18,740 nucleotides of DNA from an uncultured bacterium (GTDB lineage: Bacteria > Hydrogenedentota > Hydrogenedentia > Hydrogenedentales > CAILVY01): contig CALEDJ010000002.1 of assembly GCA_937951485.1 (NCBI GenBank), positions 1 to 18,740 on the forward strand, written 5' to 3'. Within the stretch, counting starts at the first letter, position 1. Each line of letters starts with the position of its first letter. Of this stretch, positions 15,853 through 18,740 are shown piece by piece. The notes under the pieces were generated by a model that worked only from the letters and a program-made list of their open reading frames with translations, did not search any database and had not been told where the DNA came from. The position numbers were made by a program, and so were the translations under genes.

Positions 15853-16632
15853 ATGCATACGATCATCGCCATTTGTGTCTTGTTGGCAGCCGAGGCGGGC
15901 GATTTGGAAGCGCGGTTGACTGCGGCAGCCCGCGCCTATGACATGGCCGCCGCGCAGGCGCTGGTGGAGGAGGCGCGTAAGGAAGTCGCCCGTGACCCCA
16001 GTGCGTCAAACCGCCTCTTGTTGGGGCGTGCGCTGCTGCTCGTCGCGGAATTGGCGCGGATTGATTTTGAAGAACTCAGCGATGACGCCGGCCGCAGCGA
16101 GCGCCGCGCGCTGGCCAACCGCATTGATGCAGCGGCGCGCGAAGGCATGCAGGTCGCCGATGCGCTGGGGGAGATTTCGGAAGCGCACCGGCTCCGCGCG
16201 GATTTCTACGGGGTGATGATCCGCACGAAATACCAGGGCAAGAAATACCGCAACCGCATGGAAAGCAACGCGGCGCGCGCCATGGAACTTGATCCGAAAA
16301 ACGCCAATGCCTATGTGTCCGTAGCCAGGCCGTTCCTTTTTGCCACGCCGCGTCAGGGCGGCGATTTGGACAAGGCCTTTGCGCTGCTCTCCAAGGCGGT
16401 GGAACTCGACCCTGATCTGGAAGCGGCGCGGATGCTGCTTGCCGTCGCCTATGAAAAGCGCGGCGAAATGGAAAAGGCCGACGCGGAATGGGAAAAAATC
16501 CTCGCCGCCAATCCCAAAGCCATTCGGTCTCGCAAAACCTTGGAAATCGCCGGCAAAGTCTGGAGCGAAATAGAAGACAACGACAACCCCAGCGAAGATG
16601 ACGAAAACGACAATGGCAGCGGAAACCTGTAA
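15853..16632 (+). CDS. Exported TPR-repeat protein
   Basis: 259 residues from ATG 15853, chosen because AGGAG (15841-15845) precedes it by 7 nt and it gives a signal peptide (hydrophobic TIIAICVLLAAEA). The open frame extends 9 codons further upstream. A helical middle part follows; tetratricopeptide-type repeats are seen at about 139-165 (A-A-R-A-M-E-L-D-P-K-N-A-N-A-Y) and 170-225 (two A-x-E-L-D-P / A-x-x-x-Y helices). The tail (about 238-259) is rich in Asp, Glu and Asn. Such repeats mediate protein contacts in the periplasm; the partner is unknown but the RND exporter just upstream is a candidate. It converges with the acyltransferase gene, and its stop codon lies inside the shared hairpin. 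Confidence 0.8.
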   Translation: MHTIIAICVLLAAEAGDLEARLTAAARAYDMAAAQALVEEARKEVARDPSASNRLLLGRALLLVAELARIDFEELSDDAGRSERRALANRIDAAAREGMQVADALGEISEAHRLRADFYGVMIRTKYQGKKYRNRMESNAARAMELDPKNANAYVSVARPFLFATPRQGGDLDKAFALLSKAVELDPDLEAARMLLAVAYEKRGEMEKADAEWEKILAANPKAIRSRKTLEIAGKVWSEIEDNDNPSEDDENDNGSGNL

Positions 16633-16665
16633 CTGTGGGGTGGGGCAGGCAGCCACAGATTACAG
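16627..16665. terminator. Hairpin shared by convergent genes and containing both stop codons
   Basis: CTGTAACTGTGG (16627-16638) pairs with CCACAG (16653-16658) and TTACAG (16660-16665), with one bulged A at 16659 and a 14-nt loop. The TAA of the TPR gene (16630-16632) and that of the acyltransferase on the other strand (16660-16662) sit opposite each other in the stem. There is no clear T-run on either side. A bidirectional terminator or mRNA 3'-end structure is inferred. Confidence 0.55.
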
Positions 16666-17760
16666 GCGATAGTATTCCTCCAGCAAGGCCGTCAGATCGC
16701 CAAGATGCAGCACCTGATTGACCAGATATTTGACGGGGTTGCGCTTCCCGTAGCGGGTGTCAAGCGGCGGCATGCTTAATATGCGTTCTGCGTCGGGTAT
16801 GATCGCATCCCCCGCAACACGCAGCATGCGCCGCCGGCCAAAATAACGCACCGCATCCCGCACCGCACGGTCGAGGTCCTGCCACGCCGCCGGCTCCACA
16901 TGCCGCCGCGCCAATCCGTCAAATACACGCCGTGCCGCCGCCGTCAATGCCGCAATTTCCACCGGTCCGCGCAAGCCATGCAGGCATCTCAGATACAGCA
17001 ATCCGGACACCACATGCAATACCTGGATTTCAATCAGTTCTCCGATGCGCGCCACGAGCGTCTGGTCGAACCGGCGCAGCGTGTCGCGGTCCGCCGGAGT
17101 CTCCAGGTACGCCGGGGCGCCGAACACCACCGTGGTCTGGCGGGTGACGGGATTGTAGGTGCGGCAGAGCGGCACGGCGGCCACGCGTCGCTCCGGATGG
17201 CGGCGTTGCGCATGGGCGATAAAAAACGACGCGCCGCCGGGGTCTTCCATGCCCGGCCGGTATTCCATGAGCAGCCCGCTCCGGCTGCGTGTGCCCGCCG
17301 GAAACATCAGAAACGCGCCCGGCGCTTCCAGAATTTGCAGAAACGGCTTTACCTGCGACAGATGGATGTGATCCCGCGAAATGCGGTACGCCCCGGCCAT
17401 CTCCGCGATGTCGTCCAACCGGATGGGCAGCCATTTCCAGGGAACCCCCCTGAAAAAGTCGTCGCGCATCATGAAGCGGATTTCAATCCGACCTCCTGAA
17501 CTGTCATAGACCGCCGGCCAAATCATATGCGGGTCATCGAGGCGCACATGATTGCTTACGAAAAGCGCGGGATTCTCGCGCGGGCAGTGTGCCGCCCCCG
17601 CCACCCGGAGCCGCTTCCATCCATACAGTTGCCCCGTGACAATCCGCATCGGCGCAACGTGGTCCGTAAACAGCGGACGGCGGCACAGCCCCAGCCGCGA
17701 AAGCATGTACTTGCACAGAATCCCGAAGAACAACAGCCAGGCAGCAATGATTTTCAGCAT
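16660..17760 (-). CDS. PlsC-like acyltransferase with a variant FPxGTRS motif
   Basis: 366 residues. One N-terminal membrane helix (about 4-24). The catalytic motif I is present as N-H71-V-R-L-D-D76 (His-x4-Asp). Motif III reads F153-P-A155-G-T-R-S-R, with Ala where the family normally has Glu (FPEGTRS), and downstream V-P-L is seen near residue 195. The family moves acyl chains onto lysophosphatidic acid or related acceptors at the inner membrane. The Glu of motif III helps bind the glycerol-phosphate acceptor, so a different acceptor is likely. Residues about 230-366 form a C-terminal region I do not recognise. No ribosome binding site is visible and a candidate promoter ends just before the ATG, so a leaderless mRNA is possible. 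It converges with the TPR gene and the RND exporter. Confidence 0.85.
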   Translation of the reverse strand: MLKIIAAWLLFFGILCKYMLSRLGLCRRPLFTDHVAPMRIVTGQLYGWKRLRVAGAAHCPRENPALFVSNHVRLDDPHMIWPAVYDSSGGRIEIRFMMRDDFFRGVPWKWLPIRLDDIAEMAGAYRISRDHIHLSQVKPFLQILEAPGAFLMFPAGTRSRSGLLMEYRPGMEDPGGASFFIAHAQRRHPERRVAAVPLCRTYNPVTRQTTVVFGAPAYLETPADRDTLRRFDQTLVARIGELIEIQVLHVVSGLLYLRCLHGLRGPVEIAALTAAARRVFDGLARRHVEPAAWQDLDRAVRDAVRYFGRRRMLRVAGDAIIPDAERILSMPPLDTRYGKRNPVKYLVNQVLHLGDLTALLEEYYRL

Positions 17761-17766
17761 GCGCGT

Positions 17767-17795
17767 ATTTTACGACGCCCTGCCCCCATGCGCAA
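17767..17795 (-). promoter_or_regulatory. Weak candidate promoter of the acyltransferase (leaderless?)
   Basis: On the minus strand TTGCGC (17790-17795) and TAAAAT (17767-17772) are separated by 17 nt. Transcription would start about at the ATG (17760). The -35 is poor (3 of 6), so support is modest. Confidence 0.3.
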
Positions 17796-17844
17796 ACCCG
17801 TCACAGCGGGAAAAAACGCGGACTGCCCGGCATTGTTGTTGGCT

Positions 17845-17990
17845 CGTGACACCGCTCCCGCGGTGTCACGCACCGCTGCGGCGCTCCCGCGCCGCGTGTT
17901 GTCGCCATGCTCCGCATGTGACGCCGATCCCCGCCCACCTTTGGCGCGGAGCGCCGGAACAGACCGTTGCACCGCAGGAGCGGCGCAACG
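17845..17990. repeat. Cluster of five REP-like hairpins
   Basis: The gap between the acyltransferase and the beta-propeller-like gene holds five palindromes, each with a TCC(C) or GGA-type loop. They are CGTGACACCGC-TCCC-GCGGTGTCACG split over 17845-17870; GCGGCGC-TCCC-GCGCCGC (17878-17895); CATGC-TCC-GCATG (17906-17918); GGCGC-GGA-GCGCC (17943-17955); and 17965-17990, whose arms are CGTTGCACCGC and GCGGCGCAACG around AGGA. The last is read best on the minus strand, where its single mismatch becomes a G-U pair. The first and last are the same repeat in opposite orientation. Possible roles are transcript 3' ends, REP-type elements or a nucleoid or regulatory site. Confidence 0.75.
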
Positions 17991-18008
17991 AGGCTCACAA
18001 ACCATGTA

Positions 18009-18740
18009 TCATTCCGGCTCAAACGCCGGATTCCGGGGCAGTTCATCTATGCTTGCCGGAGTGAAATTGTCGGCGTTGACCAATTGGTATCCATTTTCCG
18101 TCAGCAACAATACTTCATTCTCCCGATGACCTTTTTCCAGAATTATGCCGTCTGTTTTGCTTAACTGCATTGTCCTTATGTTCAGCAGGTATGCCGTTTG
18201 CGGCCCCCTGACCGAGATAGGACTTCGAACCGCGATACGCTCATTATCCAACCAAAACAAAGGGTAAAGACGATACGCCATTTTTGCATGCGCAGGATAT
18301 ATATCTTGTCTAGATACCACCTCCGGGAAAAGTAGGTAATCAAAACGTATTATGAGTTGGCCGTCCTCACTGAAATACTCGGAATCAATCTTATACGCGT
18401 TAAAAATCGCGAACGCCTCTCGCGGTTTGCTGTAGTAATGCTTCCTGTCAGGCGAGAAGAAAAAATCCTGACATGTTGTATAGACGACTTTTCCTGATGA
18501 CGGGATGTATTGATAGACAATTTCCCCTTTAAAACAAACATCAAAAATATACAAGGCATCTTCAGATGTGGACCACATCACCTCAAACCCCAATGGAAAA
18601 ACATGTTCATCCTTTTTCTCTTCCAATGAGGAAACATAAACCCCTCCCCGCGTGTAATTGAATACCTCCTGCTCAATTAAAGGCTCTCCGATGACATATG
18701 CGAAGCGATTGGAGTCGCTGTGCCATGCGAAATCCATGAC
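18009..18740 (-). CDS. Beta-propeller-like protein, 5' partial, low GC
   Basis: The frame is open to the right edge (an in-frame GTC codon precedes the first ATG at 18737), so the N terminus lies outside the window. The visible ~243 residues contain blade-like motifs such as F-A-W-H-S-D-S-N-R-F-A, S-E-D-A-L-Y-I-F, S-P-D-R-K-H-Y-Y and D-N-E-R-I-A-V, which resemble TolB/WD40-like repeats ('W-S-P-D-G-x-x-I-A-F'). No enzyme motif or membrane helix is seen. GC content is visibly lower than in the other genes, which may mean transfer. The function is unknown; the propeller call is inferred. Confidence 0.65.
   Translation of the reverse strand, partial: VMDFAWHSDSNRFAYVIGEPLIEQEVFNYTRGGVYVSSLEEKKDEHVFPLGFEVMWSTSEDALYIFDVCFKGEIVYQYIPSSGKVVYTTCQDFFFSPDRKHYYSKPREAFAIFNAYKIDSEYFSEDGQLIIRFDYLLFPEVVSRQDIYPAHAKMAYRLYPLFWLDNERIAVRSPISVRGPQTAYLLNIRTMQLSKTDGIILEKGHRENEVLLLTENGYQLVNADNFTPASIDELPRNPAFEPE

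Overview
The window looks like a chromosomal piece of a GC-rich, Gram-negative bacterium, most likely from the Candidatus Hydrogenedentota (Hydrogenedentes) or a close Planctomycetota/Lentisphaerota-type lineage. This placement is inference. It rests on very large secreted proteins with (Gly-Glu)n linkers, a C-terminal dockerin-like module carrying 'SELLR.IQF.N' and 'EDGYAPG', multi-Ig surface proteins with a short C-terminal sorting tail, and paired Tat-exported Gfo/Idh/MocA oxidoreductases. No rRNA or tRNA gene is present to fix the taxonomy.

Left third (1-7806, + strand): two giant exported, Gly-rich modular proteins in tandem. The first is cut by the left edge. It has a Gly-rich module, a Gly-Glu linker, two copies of a ~245-residue domain each with a perfect EF-hand loop, a second Gly-Glu linker built on an 18-bp tandem repeat, and two Cys-bounded dockerin-like repeats. 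The second has a signal peptide, the same Gly-rich module, about seven Ig-like domains and a C-terminal anchor (VPVAGG, hydrophobic helix, RRRKK). A good sigma70-type promoter precedes the second gene and a strong hairpin follows it. Together they look like cell-surface or matrix components.

Middle (7886-10231, + strand): a compact housekeeping operon of queG (epoxyqueuosine reductase), a broken small exported-protein gene interrupted by one in-frame TGA, a Nif3/YbgI-like metal-binding protein, and a GGQ-containing small release-factor-like protein. It ends at a textbook terminator. Next, on the minus strand (10292-13066), are two tandem paralogous Tat-signal Gfo/Idh/MocA oxidoreductases.

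Right part (13454-18740): an RND/MMPL-type exporter (+) and an exported TPR protein (+) converge on a PlsC-like acyltransferase (-), with a hairpin that contains both stop codons between the last two. An envelope-lipid role for this group is possible but only inferred. A 248-bp gap then holds a cluster of five hairpins, two of them members of one repeat family that differ by pair-preserving substitutions (REP-like). The window ends inside a minus-strand beta-propeller-like gene of visibly lower GC.

The best leads for something undescribed are the duplicated EF-hand domain and Cys-bounded C-terminal repeat of the first protein, the Gly-rich module shared by two proteins with different C-terminal ends, and the palindrome cluster. 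No defence system, CRISPR array, transposase or phage gene was seen.
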